Assembly (NCBI GenBank): GCA_937917505.1
Contig: CALDMQ010000199.1
Span: 1-8,511 of the forward strand
Reading direction: 5' to 3'
Source: an uncultured Erysipelotrichaceae bacterium
GTDB taxonomy: Bacteria; Bacillota_I; Bacilli_A; Erysipelotrichales; Coprobacillaceae
Length of the DNA: 8,511 nt
The notes below the pieces were generated by a model. It was not told the origin of the DNA, made no database searches, and saw only the letters and a list, made by a program, of their open reading frames with translations. Of this stretch, positions 1 through 7,663 are shown piece after piece; position 1 is the stretch's first letter; every line of letters starts with the position of its first letter. Both the position numbers and the translations under genes were made by a program.

Positions 1-246
1 TATCAAGATGAAACTATTCATTTACCATTAAAGCAATTTGAGTTAGCTTTTGAACTCGCAAAAAATCCAAATCAAATCTTTACACGTGAACAATTAATAG
101 AAAAAATTTGGGGAATGGATTATGATGGATTTGATCGTACAGTAGATGTTCATATTAAACGTATTCGTGAAAATTTAGGACATTTACCAGGTTTTAAAGT
201 TGTCACTGTACGTGGACTTGGATATAAAATTGAGGTTGAATCATGA
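1..246 (+). CDS. OmpR/PhoB-family response regulator, C-terminal DNA-binding domain (5' end outside window)
   Basis: Partial gene: the open frame runs from base 1 to a TGA at 244-246, giving 81 residues. These form a nearly complete winged-helix effector domain of the OmpR/PhoB type. The start of the recognition unit reads LPLKQFELAFELAKN, followed by the FTREQLIEKIWG stretch and then DRTVDVHIKRIRENL, which matches the recognition helix and its lead-in. It ends with the usual VRGLGYKIE wing strand. The phosphoacceptor receiver domain must lie upstream and is not seen. The stop overlaps the start of the histidine kinase gene by four bases (ATGA), so the two are almost certainly a cognate pair made by translational coupling. 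Within the family such proteins bind direct repeats near promoters once phosphorylated; the target genes and stimulus cannot be read from this fragment. Confidence 0.95.
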   Translation, partial: YQDETIHLPLKQFELAFELAKNPNQIFTREQLIEKIWGMDYDGFDRTVDVHIKRIRENLGHLPGFKVVTVRGLGYKIEVES

Positions 247-1634
247 AATCAATCTATGGAAAACTGATTATAGGATTTTTAGTCAGTATTCTGTTTAGTT
301 TTTCTATTGCTGGATACTTTTCAATGCGTAAGAATTCTACTGAACTTGGAAGATTGACAACTGAAGAATTATTAAGCTCTTCTGAACATATTGTTGATTT
401 ATTGAAATATACAGATAGTGAAGATAAACAAAAGGTTTTAGAGGGGTATGCTTTAGCATCTGAATCTAGTTTTTTGATTTATCATAATGGAAAAGAGGAT
501 AAATATGGACATGTGACAATGTCAAGTATGCCTAAAAATGCCCTTCATTATTTATCTCAAAACATTGGGAAAACAATAGATACAGATAATTCATCGGTGA
601 AAAGAATGACTACATCGTATATGTTTGATGATGAAGTGTATATCATTTCATTACAAAAAGATGTTGGTAAAAGAGAAATGGTCTTTGTGGATTCTGCGAT
701 GATTGCTGTATTATGTATGTTAGTGGCAGGAACTATTACATTTTTAGTGATTGCTGATATTATTGTTAAACCTATTGCACGTTTAAATAAAGCAACAAAT
801 GAGTTGTCGAAAGGAAATTATCGTGTTCGTGTCAATTATACGGGAAATGATGAAATCGCACGTTTAAATCGTAGTTTTAATCAAATGGCTCAACAATTAG
901 CAAAACAAGAGGAGACGCGACAACAGTTTATTTCTGATGTTTCTCATGAGTTTCAAACACCTTTAACTGCAATTCAAGGGTTTGCAACAATTTTAAAAAA
1001 TGAAAATCTTACAGAAGAACAAAAAATGAAATATGCTGACATTATTTTATTTCATAGTAAAAGATTATCGACATTAGCCAAAAATATGTTACAATTAACT
1101 GTCCTTGATGGTGAGGATGTTCAACTAGATATGAGCGAATTTTCCTTGATTGATCAATTAAACAGAGTTATTGATACACAAGAAAATCTTGCTTTAAGTA
1201 AGGATATAGAGATTGAATTTCATCGTCCTAAAACTCCAGTAATAATTGAAGCAGATGAATCACGATTAGAACAAGTTTGGATAAATTTGATTAACAATGC
1301 TGTGAAATATACCAATGAACATGGTGTTGTTACTATTGAAGTGAAAAAGACATCGAAGATGGTTGAAGTCAGTATTCAAGATACTGGAGTTGGAATGAGC
1401 AAAGAAGCAATCTCGCATATATTTGAAAGATTTTATCGTCAAGATAAATCAAGAACGATAGAAGGCAATGGTTTAGGTTTATCTATTGTGAAAAGAATTA
1501 TTGATTTACATAAAGGAACAATTGATGTTGTTTCTGTTGAAGATGGGGGAAGTCAGTTTACGGTTAAACTTCCTCAAGAAAGAAGTTTCCATCTTGATTA
1601 TAAATTTTCAATAAACCGTAAAGAAAGGGATTAA
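243..1634 (+). CDS. Membrane-bound sensor histidine kinase, cognate to the upstream response regulator
   Basis: 463 residues with a classical layout: transmembrane helix 1 at about 7-26, an extracytoplasmic sensor region of about 125 residues (27-150) that I cannot assign to a family, transmembrane helix 2 at about 151-174, a HAMP linker (about 172-225, with P177), a HisKA dimerisation domain and a HATPase_c domain. The H box reads SHEFQTPL with phosphoacceptor H235. The N box is NLINNAVKYT (348-357), G1 is DTGVGM (380-385), the F box is IFERFYR (393-399) and G2 is GNGLGLSI (408-415), so all ATP-binding elements are present and the enzyme should be active. A 17-residue basic/aromatic tail follows the catalytic domain. 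The ATG at 243 overlaps the regulator stop and has a GAGG at 232-235. The stop is one base before smc. The sensed signal is unknown. Confidence 0.95.
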   Translation: MKSIYGKLIIGFLVSILFSFSIAGYFSMRKNSTELGRLTTEELLSSSEHIVDLLKYTDSEDKQKVLEGYALASESSFLIYHNGKEDKYGHVTMSSMPKNALHYLSQNIGKTIDTDNSSVKRMTTSYMFDDEVYIISLQKDVGKREMVFVDSAMIAVLCMLVAGTITFLVIADIIVKPIARLNKATNELSKGNYRVRVNYTGNDEIARLNRSFNQMAQQLAKQEETRQQFISDVSHEFQTPLTAIQGFATILKNENLTEEQKMKYADIILFHSKRLSTLAKNMLQLTVLDGEDVQLDMSEFSLIDQLNRVIDTQENLALSKDIEIEFHRPKTPVIIEADESRLEQVWINLINNAVKYTNEHGVVTIEVKKTSKMVEVSIQDTGVGMSKEAISHIFERFYRQDKSRTIEGNGLGLSIVKRIIDLHKGTIDVVSVEDGGSQFTVKLPQERSFHLDYKFSINRKERD

Positions 1635-1638
1635 AATG
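1624..1638 (+). promoter_or_regulatory. Ribosome binding site of smc, inside the kinase 3' end
   Basis: AAAGGG at 1624-1629 lies six bases ahead of the smc ATG (1636) and within the last kinase codons. The kinase TAA (1632-1634) is followed by a single base before the smc ATG. Ribosomes ending the kinase can therefore restart on smc, which supports this start and implies translational coupling. I see no separate promoter between the two genes. Confidence 0.7.
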
Positions 1639-4581
1639 CATTTAAAAAGAATTGAACTTCATGGGTTTAAATCATTTGCAGATAAATCAGTTATTGAATT
1701 CCAACAAGGTATTACTGGGATTGTTGGACCTAATGGTTGTGGAAAATCAAACATTAGTGATGCTGTAAGATGGGTATTAGGGGAACAATCTGTCAAATCA
1801 TTGAGAGGATCTAATATGTCCGATGTTATTTTTAACGGAAGTGAAGATCGTAAACCACAAAATGTAGCTGAGGTGACTTTGGTTTTTGATAATGAAGATC
1901 GTTTCATGAATTTTGAATATAATGAAGTAGAAATTACAAGACGTTTGTATCGTCAAAATAATGAAGCAGAATATTTAATTAATAAAGAACCTTGTCGTTT
2001 AAAAGATATAGTGGATTTGATTATGGATACTGGACTGGGAAAAGATTCTTTATCTATTATTTCACAAGGAAATATTTCGTCTTTTGCGGATAGTAAACCA
2101 GAGGATAGGCGTGGTATGTTTGAAGAAGCAGCAGGGGTTGCTAAGTATAAAAAACGTAAAATTGAATCTATTCGTAAATTAGAAAGAACACAAGATAATT
2201 TAGAACGTGTAGAAGATATTTGTACTGAATTAGAAAAACAAATTCAGCCTCTATTAAGACAAAAAGAAAAAGCAGAGGTTTATTTGGAATTAAAAGAAGA
2301 ACTTCAATCTATTGAAGTGAGTGTTTTGGTTAAAGAAATTGAAAACTTATCAAATTCTTTAAAAGAATTAAATGAATCGTTGGATACTTTGGATAAAGAT
2401 AAAGTGACATTAGAAGGGCAAGCTCTTTTAAATGAACAGCAAAATGAGACATTGAAAAAGAAGATGTTTGAATTAGATCAAGAAGTCAATGGTCTACAAG
2501 GACAACTCTTAGCAGCGATGAATAATGTCAATCAGTTAGAAACACAAAAGGTTGAAATTGATACAAATCGTAAACATATTTTAGAGAATACTAATAAAGA
2601 AGATTTAGAAGCAAGAATCACACAAATGAAGGCCATCTTGCAAGATGCTATTAATGAATATAATGATAGAGTCAAACGTTATCAAGAAACGAAAGAAGAA
2701 AAGATGGATCTAGAAGCTGCTCAAGAAAGAAATCGTCAGGAAATGATGACACTTAGACAAAATATTGAAAATTTAAATCTCCAACTTCATAACAATCGTT
2801 CTCGCAAAGAACAATTGATAGATATTGTTGAAAATAAATCTCAATATAGTTATGGTGTACGTTCTATTTTACAAGCTAAAGAGTCATTGAGCGGTATTGT
2901 TGGTGTATTAGGTGATTTGATTGAAACAGATTCTGAGTATGAAACAGCTCTTTCTATTGCGTTAGGAAATGCTGTGTCATTTATTGTTACTCAAAAAGAT
3001 AGTGATGCTAGAGAAGCGATTCGTTTCTTGAAAACAAATAAATCAGGTCGTGCAACTTTTTTACCTATTGAAATTATGCAAGAACGCTATGTGAGAGAAG
3101 AACATTTGAATGTATGTCAAACAATGAAGGGTTATCTTGGTGTGATGAGTGATTTTGTGCGTTCAAATTCTAAGATTGATAATGTCATCAAAAATCAATT
3201 AGGAAATGTTTTACTTGTAGATACAATTGATAATGCTTCAGTTTTATCACGTGCTGTTTTTGCACGTTATAAAGTTGTAACATTGGATGGTGAAATTATT
3301 AATGTGGGTGGTTCTTTAACTGGAGGAAGTTTTAAAAATCAATCTTCTAATTTTGCAAGTAAGCGTGAATTAGAAATGATAAACGATTTCATTGCTTCTC
3401 AAGAAGAAGAAATGACTGCAAAAAAAGCCAAACTTAATGAATTAGATAACCATGCAAGAGAGATTTCACATAACTTACTTCAAAAGCAAATGTCATTTGC
3501 AAAACTTGAACTTGTTGTAACAAATAAGAAAAGTGATTTACAAGTAGCGAAAAGTGAATATGAAAGTTTGACAAATCGAAGTATAGAACTTTCTGAGATT
3601 GAAAGTGGTGCTGAAGATAATGAGCTTATTAATCAATTAAATGAAGCAAAGAAAATGCGAGATCGTTTAACAGAAACAATTCAAGCTAAACGAGAATTGC
3701 GTATGAGTTTTGTCAATGAAAGTGAAAAGTTAGAGAAAGTATTGCGTGAATCACGTGCTTCACTTCGTGTTCTTCAATCAGAAATATCTGATAAACAAGT
3801 TATGAAAGCTAAGCAAGAAACAGAACTTCAAAATTATTTACTCAGATTAAACGATGAATACAAGATGACTTATGAATATGCAAAAGAAGAAGTTGCAACT
3901 GAAGTGAATATGGAAGAAGCAAAGGAAACTGTGCGTATTTTAAGACATAAAATTCAAGGATTGGGCAATGTGAACTTACAAGCTATTGAAGATTACAAAG
4001 AAGTTTCATCACGTTATGAAACATTAAATTCACAACGTCTTGATTTGATTGCTGCTCAGGATAGTATTCTAAAAGCTATTGATGAAATGGATGAAATTAT
4101 GATTGTACGTTTTAGTGAAACATTTGAAAAAGTGAATAGAGAATTTAATATTGTCTTTAGAAACTTGTTTGGTGGTGGACGTGCTGAGTTGAAATATACA
4201 GATCCAGAAAATATTTTAGAAACAGGTATTGATATTGATGTACAACCACCAGGAAAGGCAGTTCAAAACATTACATTGTTTTCAGGAGGAGAAAAAGCTT
4301 TGATTGCTATTTCATGTTTATTTGCAATCTTGCGTGTTCGTCCTGTGCCAATGTGTATTCTAGATGAAGTTGAAGCAGCGTTGGATGTCGCAAATGTTGA
4401 GCGTTTTGCTAAATATTTAAGAGAATTCTCTAGTCAAACACAATTTATTGTTGTGACGCATAGAGAAGGGACGATGGAAGAATGTGATTTGTTATATGGC
4501 GCAACGATGCAACAAAAAGGAGTCACAAAACTTGTTAGTGTTAAATTAAAAGATGCAATTGATTTAGCACAAACTTCATAA
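1636..4581 (+). CDS. smc: Chromosome partition protein SMC, short-armed form
   Basis: 981-residue ATPase subunit of the bacterial condensin that, with ScpA and ScpB in the family, loops and segregates the chromosome. The N-terminal head starts MHLKRIELHGFKSFAD, with Walker A GPNGCGKS at 31-38, the R-loop region near R57 and the Q-loop glutamine Q144 (IISQGN). A coiled coil runs from about 170 to 415, the hinge spans about 416-570 (ending in the GEIINVGGSLTGGS motif at 552-565), and a second coil runs from about 575 to 790. The C-terminal head carries the ABC signature LFSGGEKAL (881-889), Walker B with D910/E911 (CILDEVEAALD) and the VTHREGTME switch (940-948). All catalytic elements are intact. 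The length is roughly 200 residues below the 1,186 of B. subtilis Smc, and the deficit lies in the coils rather than the heads or hinge. The start fits the family N-terminus and follows the kinase stop by one base. Confidence 0.97.
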   Translation: MHLKRIELHGFKSFADKSVIEFQQGITGIVGPNGCGKSNISDAVRWVLGEQSVKSLRGSNMSDVIFNGSEDRKPQNVAEVTLVFDNEDRFMNFEYNEVEITRRLYRQNNEAEYLINKEPCRLKDIVDLIMDTGLGKDSLSIISQGNISSFADSKPEDRRGMFEEAAGVAKYKKRKIESIRKLERTQDNLERVEDICTELEKQIQPLLRQKEKAEVYLELKEELQSIEVSVLVKEIENLSNSLKELNESLDTLDKDKVTLEGQALLNEQQNETLKKKMFELDQEVNGLQGQLLAAMNNVNQLETQKVEIDTNRKHILENTNKEDLEARITQMKAILQDAINEYNDRVKRYQETKEEKMDLEAAQERNRQEMMTLRQNIENLNLQLHNNRSRKEQLIDIVENKSQYSYGVRSILQAKESLSGIVGVLGDLIETDSEYETALSIALGNAVSFIVTQKDSDAREAIRFLKTNKSGRATFLPIEIMQERYVREEHLNVCQTMKGYLGVMSDFVRSNSKIDNVIKNQLGNVLLVDTIDNASVLSRAVFARYKVVTLDGEIINVGGSLTGGSFKNQSSNFASKRELEMINDFIASQEEEMTAKKAKLNELDNHAREISHNLLQKQMSFAKLELVVTNKKSDLQVAKSEYESLTNRSIELSEIESGAEDNELINQLNEAKKMRDRLTETIQAKRELRMSFVNESEKLEKVLRESRASLRVLQSEISDKQVMKAKQETELQNYLLRLNDEYKMTYEYAKEEVATEVNMEEAKETVRILRHKIQGLGNVNLQAIEDYKEVSSRYETLNSQRLDLIAAQDSILKAIDEMDEIMIVRFSETFEKVNREFNIVFRNLFGGGRAELKYTDPENILETGIDIDVQPPGKAVQNITLFSGGEKALIAISCLFAILRVRPVPMCILDEVEAALDVANVERFAKYLREFSSQTQFIVVTHREGTMEECDLLYGATMQQKGVTKLVSVKLKDAIDLAQTS

Positions 4582-4584
4582 ATC

Positions 4585-4610
4585 AGATACCGCAAGGTAT
4601 CTTTTTTTTT
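4585..4610 (+). terminator. Intrinsic terminator after smc
   Basis: Perfect 7-bp stem AGATACC (4585-4591) and GGTATCT (4596-4602) closed by a GCAA (GNRA-type) tetraloop at 4592-4595, followed directly by an unbroken T run to 4610. It begins four bases after the smc stop codon. It separates the regulator-kinase-smc unit from recG, though some read-through is possible. Confidence 0.93.
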
Positions 4611-4615
4611 GATTT

Positions 4616-4640
4616 TGTTATACAATTAAGCAAGGTGATG
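4616..4640 (+). promoter_or_regulatory. Possible extended -10 promoter and ribosome binding site of recG
   Basis: TGtTATACA (4616-4624) resembles an extended -10 element. The overlapping TACAAT (4621-4626) is an alternative -10. No good -35 exists because the terminator occupies that position. The ribosome binding site AAGGTGA is at 4632-4638, seven bases before the ATG at 4646. Transcription from this -10 would start near 4631 and leave a leader of only about 15 bases. The need for a promoter just after a strong terminator supports the call; the element itself is weak evidence. Confidence 0.5.
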
Positions 4641-4645
4641 AAAAT

Positions 4646-6652
4646 ATGGATATAGAATTGTTAAAAACAACTAAAAAAAGATATGACATACTACAGAGAA
4701 TGAATATACATACATTAGAAGATGTATTATATCATTTTCCTTATCGTTATGATGTTATCGAAGAAATATATCCAAGTTTAGAAGATGAACGCATTATTAT
4801 TGAAGCAACATTAATCTCACCGGTGAAAATTTTCTTTAAAGGGCGTATGTCACGTATGTCTTTTACAGTAGAAGATCGTTATTTGAAACAATATCAAGTC
4901 ACTATTTTCAATCGTCATTTTTTAAGGCAATATTTAAAAATAGGAACAATTGTAACGATTATCGGGAAAGCACAATTAGATAAGATTGTAGCTTCTGATA
5001 TAAAAATGAAACCTATTCAAGAAATCCAAGGGATATACCCTATTTACTCTTTAAAAGAGGGATTAACTCAAAAATCATTTCAACAATATGTGAAAAAAGC
5101 GTTTGGTAAGATACAAGGACAAATAGAATCATATGTGCCCGAAGAAATGATTATAAAACATCAATTGATTCATAAAGAAACTGCTTTATGGAATATTCAT
5201 TTTCCTAGTTCTCAAAAAGATATCAAAGAAGCATTAAAATATTTAAAGTATGAAGAATTTTTAAAATTCCAATTAACAATGCAACTAATCAAACAAGAAC
5301 GAGATGCTGAAATAGGAATTGAAAAACATATTGATTATCAAAAACTTCAAAATTTTATTTTAAAACTCCCATTTTCTTTAACAACAGATCAAAGAACAGT
5401 AACAAAAGAAATTGTAGAAGACTTACAAAAACCACAGATGATGTATCGTTTTTTACAAGGTGATGTTGGAAGTGGTAAAACAGTTGTAAGTTCTATCGCT
5501 TTATATGCAAATTATTTAGCAGGTTATCAAGGGGCTTTAATGGTACCAACTGAAATACTTGCACGCCAACATTATCAAACTTTACAAAGATTTTTCAAAG
5601 GAACAGATGTTCGTATTGTATTGTTAACGGGGTCGTTATCTATATCACAAAAAGAAAGACTTTATGAGGAATTGAAAAGTGGAGTCGTTGATATTGTGGT
5701 TGGAACACACGCGCTTTTCCAAAAGAAAGTTGAGTATTATAATTTAGGGTTTGTGATTACTGATGAACAACATCGTTTTGGAGTCAATCAAAGAAAAGCG
5801 TTGAAAAACAAAGGAAATCAAGTTGACTTTTTAATAATGAGTGCCACACCAATCCCAAGAACATTAGCAATATCAATGTATGGAGATATGGATGTGTCAA
5901 CAATTAAAACCAAGCCAGCAGGACGTATGCCGATTCAAACACAATATATTAAAGGTTCGTCTATGAAACCAATATTAGCTCATTTAAAAGACTATCTTGC
6001 AGTGGGTGGACAATGTTATGTCATTTGTCCATTGGTTGATGAGAGTGAGAATTTAGACGTAAAAAGTGTATCTCAGGTTGCGGAAGCTATGCAAAAATAT
6101 TTTTTAAATCAATATTGTGTAGGATTGTTACATGGTCAAATGAAAGATGAAGACAAAGATAAAGTGATGAATTCCTTTCAAAAGAATGATATTCAAATTC
6201 TTGTTTCAACAACAGTTGTCGAAGTAGGGGTTGATGTCAAAAATGCTAATATGATGGTGATCTATAACGCTGAACGTTTTGGTATGAGTCAATTGCATCA
6301 GTTAAGAGGACGTATTGGTCGTGGTGATCAACAGGCATATTGTTATTTGATGAGTTCATCTTCGTCAAAGGATGCCATTGATCGTTTAAAATATATGGAA
6401 AAAAGTGATGATGGATTTGAAATTTCAACATATGATTTGCAAATGCGTGGTCCAGGAGAAGTTTTGGGAGACAAACAAAGTGGGTTACCGACATTTTTGG
6501 TGGCAGATGTTTTTAAAGATTTTCCAATTTTACAAATTGCACGAGATGATGCAATGAAAATTATTGATGATTATCAAAATCAAAGAGCATATCAACATCT
6601 CGTTGAAAAAATCAAAGCAAATTTAAAAGTGAATAATGAATATGTTGATTAA
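4646..6652 (+). CDS. recG: ATP-dependent DNA helicase RecG
   Basis: 668-residue superfamily 2 helicase/translocase that remodels stalled replication forks and branch-migrates Holliday junctions and other branched DNA. The N-terminal wedge (about 1-140) includes the family-typical DVLYHFPYRYD stretch (26-36) and an OB-fold-like region that contacts the fork. Helicase motifs follow: motif I GDVGSGKT (272-279), motif II DEQH (373-376), motif III SAT (399-401), motif V TTVVEVGVDV (522-531) and motif VI QLRGRIGRG (552-560). The translocation (TRG) motif after them reads DLQMRGPGEVLGDKQSG (597-613), with the conserved R601 and Q611 regions kept. Length is slightly below the 680-690 usual for the family, with no obvious break. 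The start has a good AAGGTGA at the right distance. It stands upstream of plsX as in many Firmicutes, but without a fapR gene between them. Confidence 0.97.
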   Translation: MDIELLKTTKKRYDILQRMNIHTLEDVLYHFPYRYDVIEEIYPSLEDERIIIEATLISPVKIFFKGRMSRMSFTVEDRYLKQYQVTIFNRHFLRQYLKIGTIVTIIGKAQLDKIVASDIKMKPIQEIQGIYPIYSLKEGLTQKSFQQYVKKAFGKIQGQIESYVPEEMIIKHQLIHKETALWNIHFPSSQKDIKEALKYLKYEEFLKFQLTMQLIKQERDAEIGIEKHIDYQKLQNFILKLPFSLTTDQRTVTKEIVEDLQKPQMMYRFLQGDVGSGKTVVSSIALYANYLAGYQGALMVPTEILARQHYQTLQRFFKGTDVRIVLLTGSLSISQKERLYEELKSGVVDIVVGTHALFQKKVEYYNLGFVITDEQHRFGVNQRKALKNKGNQVDFLIMSATPIPRTLAISMYGDMDVSTIKTKPAGRMPIQTQYIKGSSMKPILAHLKDYLAVGGQCYVICPLVDESENLDVKSVSQVAEAMQKYFLNQYCVGLLHGQMKDEDKDKVMNSFQKNDIQILVSTTVVEVGVDVKNANMMVIYNAERFGMSQLHQLRGRIGRGDQQAYCYLMSSSSSKDAIDRLKYMEKSDDGFEISTYDLQMRGPGEVLGDKQSGLPTFLVADVFKDFPILQIARDDAMKIIDDYQNQRAYQHLVEKIKANLKVNNEYVD

Positions 6653-6655
6653 ATA

Positions 6656-6678
6656 TGATATACTTACTAACGAGGTGA
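6656..6678 (+). promoter_or_regulatory. Possible extended -10 promoter and ribosome binding site of plsX
   Basis: TGaTATACT (6656-6664) is an extended -10 with five of six consensus bases in the hexamer, in the 30-base gap after recG. The -35 position holds nothing convincing. GAGGTGA at 6672-6678 is the ribosome binding site, four bases before the ATG at 6683. A start near 6671 would give a leader of about 12 bases. plsX could equally be read through from recG, as no terminator separates them. I see no FapR-type palindrome here. Confidence 0.45.
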
Positions 6679-6682
6679 AATT

Positions 6683-7663
6683 ATGTATAAATTAGCAATA
6701 GATGCCATGAGTGGTGATTTAGGAAGTTCAATCGTTGTGAAAGCATGTCAAACTTTTATGACTACACATCACGATGTCGAACTTTATGTAACAGGTAAAA
6801 AAGAAGAATTAAAAGAATTAGAAAATATAAAAAATATACATGTTGTAGATGCACAGGATGTTGTCAATATGAATGATGGAATTATGTCAGTAAGACGTAA
6901 AAAAGAATCAAGTATGGTTAAAGCGGTGATGATGGCTAATGATGGAACTTGTGATGGGGTTGTGTCATGTGGTTCAACAGGTGCTTTCTATACAAGTGCA
7001 ATGCTCTTTTTAAAACGTATTGAAGGTGTAGAAAAATCTTGTTTAATGGCCGTTCTTCCAACCTATAATAATAAAGGAGTTTGTTTGCTTGATGTAGGTG
7101 CTAATGCTGAAAATACAGCAGAACAATTAAGGGATTTTGCAATCATGGGAGAAGTCTATGCTCGCAATATTCGTCATATTGAAAATCCTAAAGTGGCTTT
7201 ATTAAATATTGGAAGTGAAGAAAAGAAAGGTGATGAAGTTCACCAACAAGCTTACCAATTGCTAAAGAATGAATCTTTGAATTTTGTTGGTAATATTGAA
7301 GGTAGAGAATTACTTTTAGGTGATGTTGATGTGATTGTTACTGATGGGTTTACTGGTAATATTGCTTTAAAGACAACTGAAGGTGTTGCTTCACTTGTTA
7401 TGAAAATGATTAAAGAAGCTATGATGTCATCAACAAAAGGTAAAATAGGCGCATTGCTTGCAAAAGATTCTTTATATGCATTAAAAGATCGTTTTGATTA
7501 TAAATCGGTTGGTGGGGCACTTATGATGGGGTTTGAGAGAGCTGTTGTAAAAGCACATGGTGCAAGTGATGAGTTGGCTTTTGCCAATGCGATGGATTTG
7601 ACTTATCAAATAGTGAAAGAAGATGTTGTTTCTAAGATGAAAGAAGGGCTTCAAGAAAAATGA
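6683..7663 (+). CDS. plsX: Phosphate acyltransferase PlsX (acyl-ACP:phosphate transacylase)
   Basis: 326 residues, close to the family length of about 330. PlsX converts acyl-ACP and phosphate to acyl-phosphate, the donor used by PlsY for the first acylation of glycerol-3-phosphate in phospholipid synthesis; it is a peripheral membrane protein in the family. Recognisable blocks in order are DAMSGD (7-12), VSCGSTGA (94-101), LLDVGAN (135-141), NIGSEEKKGDE (175-185), FVGNIEGRE (201-209), TDGFTGNIALK (220-230) and KAHGASD (290-296). Two blocks differ from the common form: DAMSGD where DAMGGD is usual, and CGSTGA where AGNTGA is usual. They remain recognisable, so I expect a working enzyme. Its stop overlaps the rnc start by ATGA. 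The usual fatty-acid partners fabD, fabG and acpP are not beside it. Confidence 0.96.
   Translation: MYKLAIDAMSGDLGSSIVVKACQTFMTTHHDVELYVTGKKEELKELENIKNIHVVDAQDVVNMNDGIMSVRRKKESSMVKAVMMANDGTCDGVVSCGSTGAFYTSAMLFLKRIEGVEKSCLMAVLPTYNNKGVCLLDVGANAENTAEQLRDFAIMGEVYARNIRHIENPKVALLNIGSEEKKGDEVHQQAYQLLKNESLNFVGNIEGRELLLGDVDVIVTDGFTGNIALKTTEGVASLVMKMIKEAMMSSTKGKIGALLAKDSLYALKDRFDYKSVGGALMMGFERAVVKAHGASDELAFANAMDLTYQIVKEDVVSKMKEGLQEK

Noticed and set aside
1659..1907. Antisense open frame of 82 codons within smc
   Set aside because: It lies wholly inside the conserved Walker A end of smc on the other strand, has no ribosome site I can see, and its protein resembles no family; it is a shadow of smc codon use.
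3418..3430. Possible frameshift at an A run in smc
   Set aside because: The frame stays open through the run and both flanks fit the coiled-coil arm; no change of frame is needed to explain the homology.
4434..4625. Antisense open frame of 63 codons across the smc 3' end and terminator
   Set aside because: It would start at the terminator T run and run backward through the conserved C-terminal head of smc; no domain and no convincing ribosome site.
6246..6494. Antisense open frame of 82 codons within recG
   Set aside because: It overlaps the conserved helicase motifs V and VI and the TRG motif of recG; it is a shadow frame.
6653..6682. FapR or FabT operator before plsX
   Set aside because: Neither the FapR palindrome nor the FabT-type inverted repeat is present; only a TTACTAA half-site-like stretch is seen.
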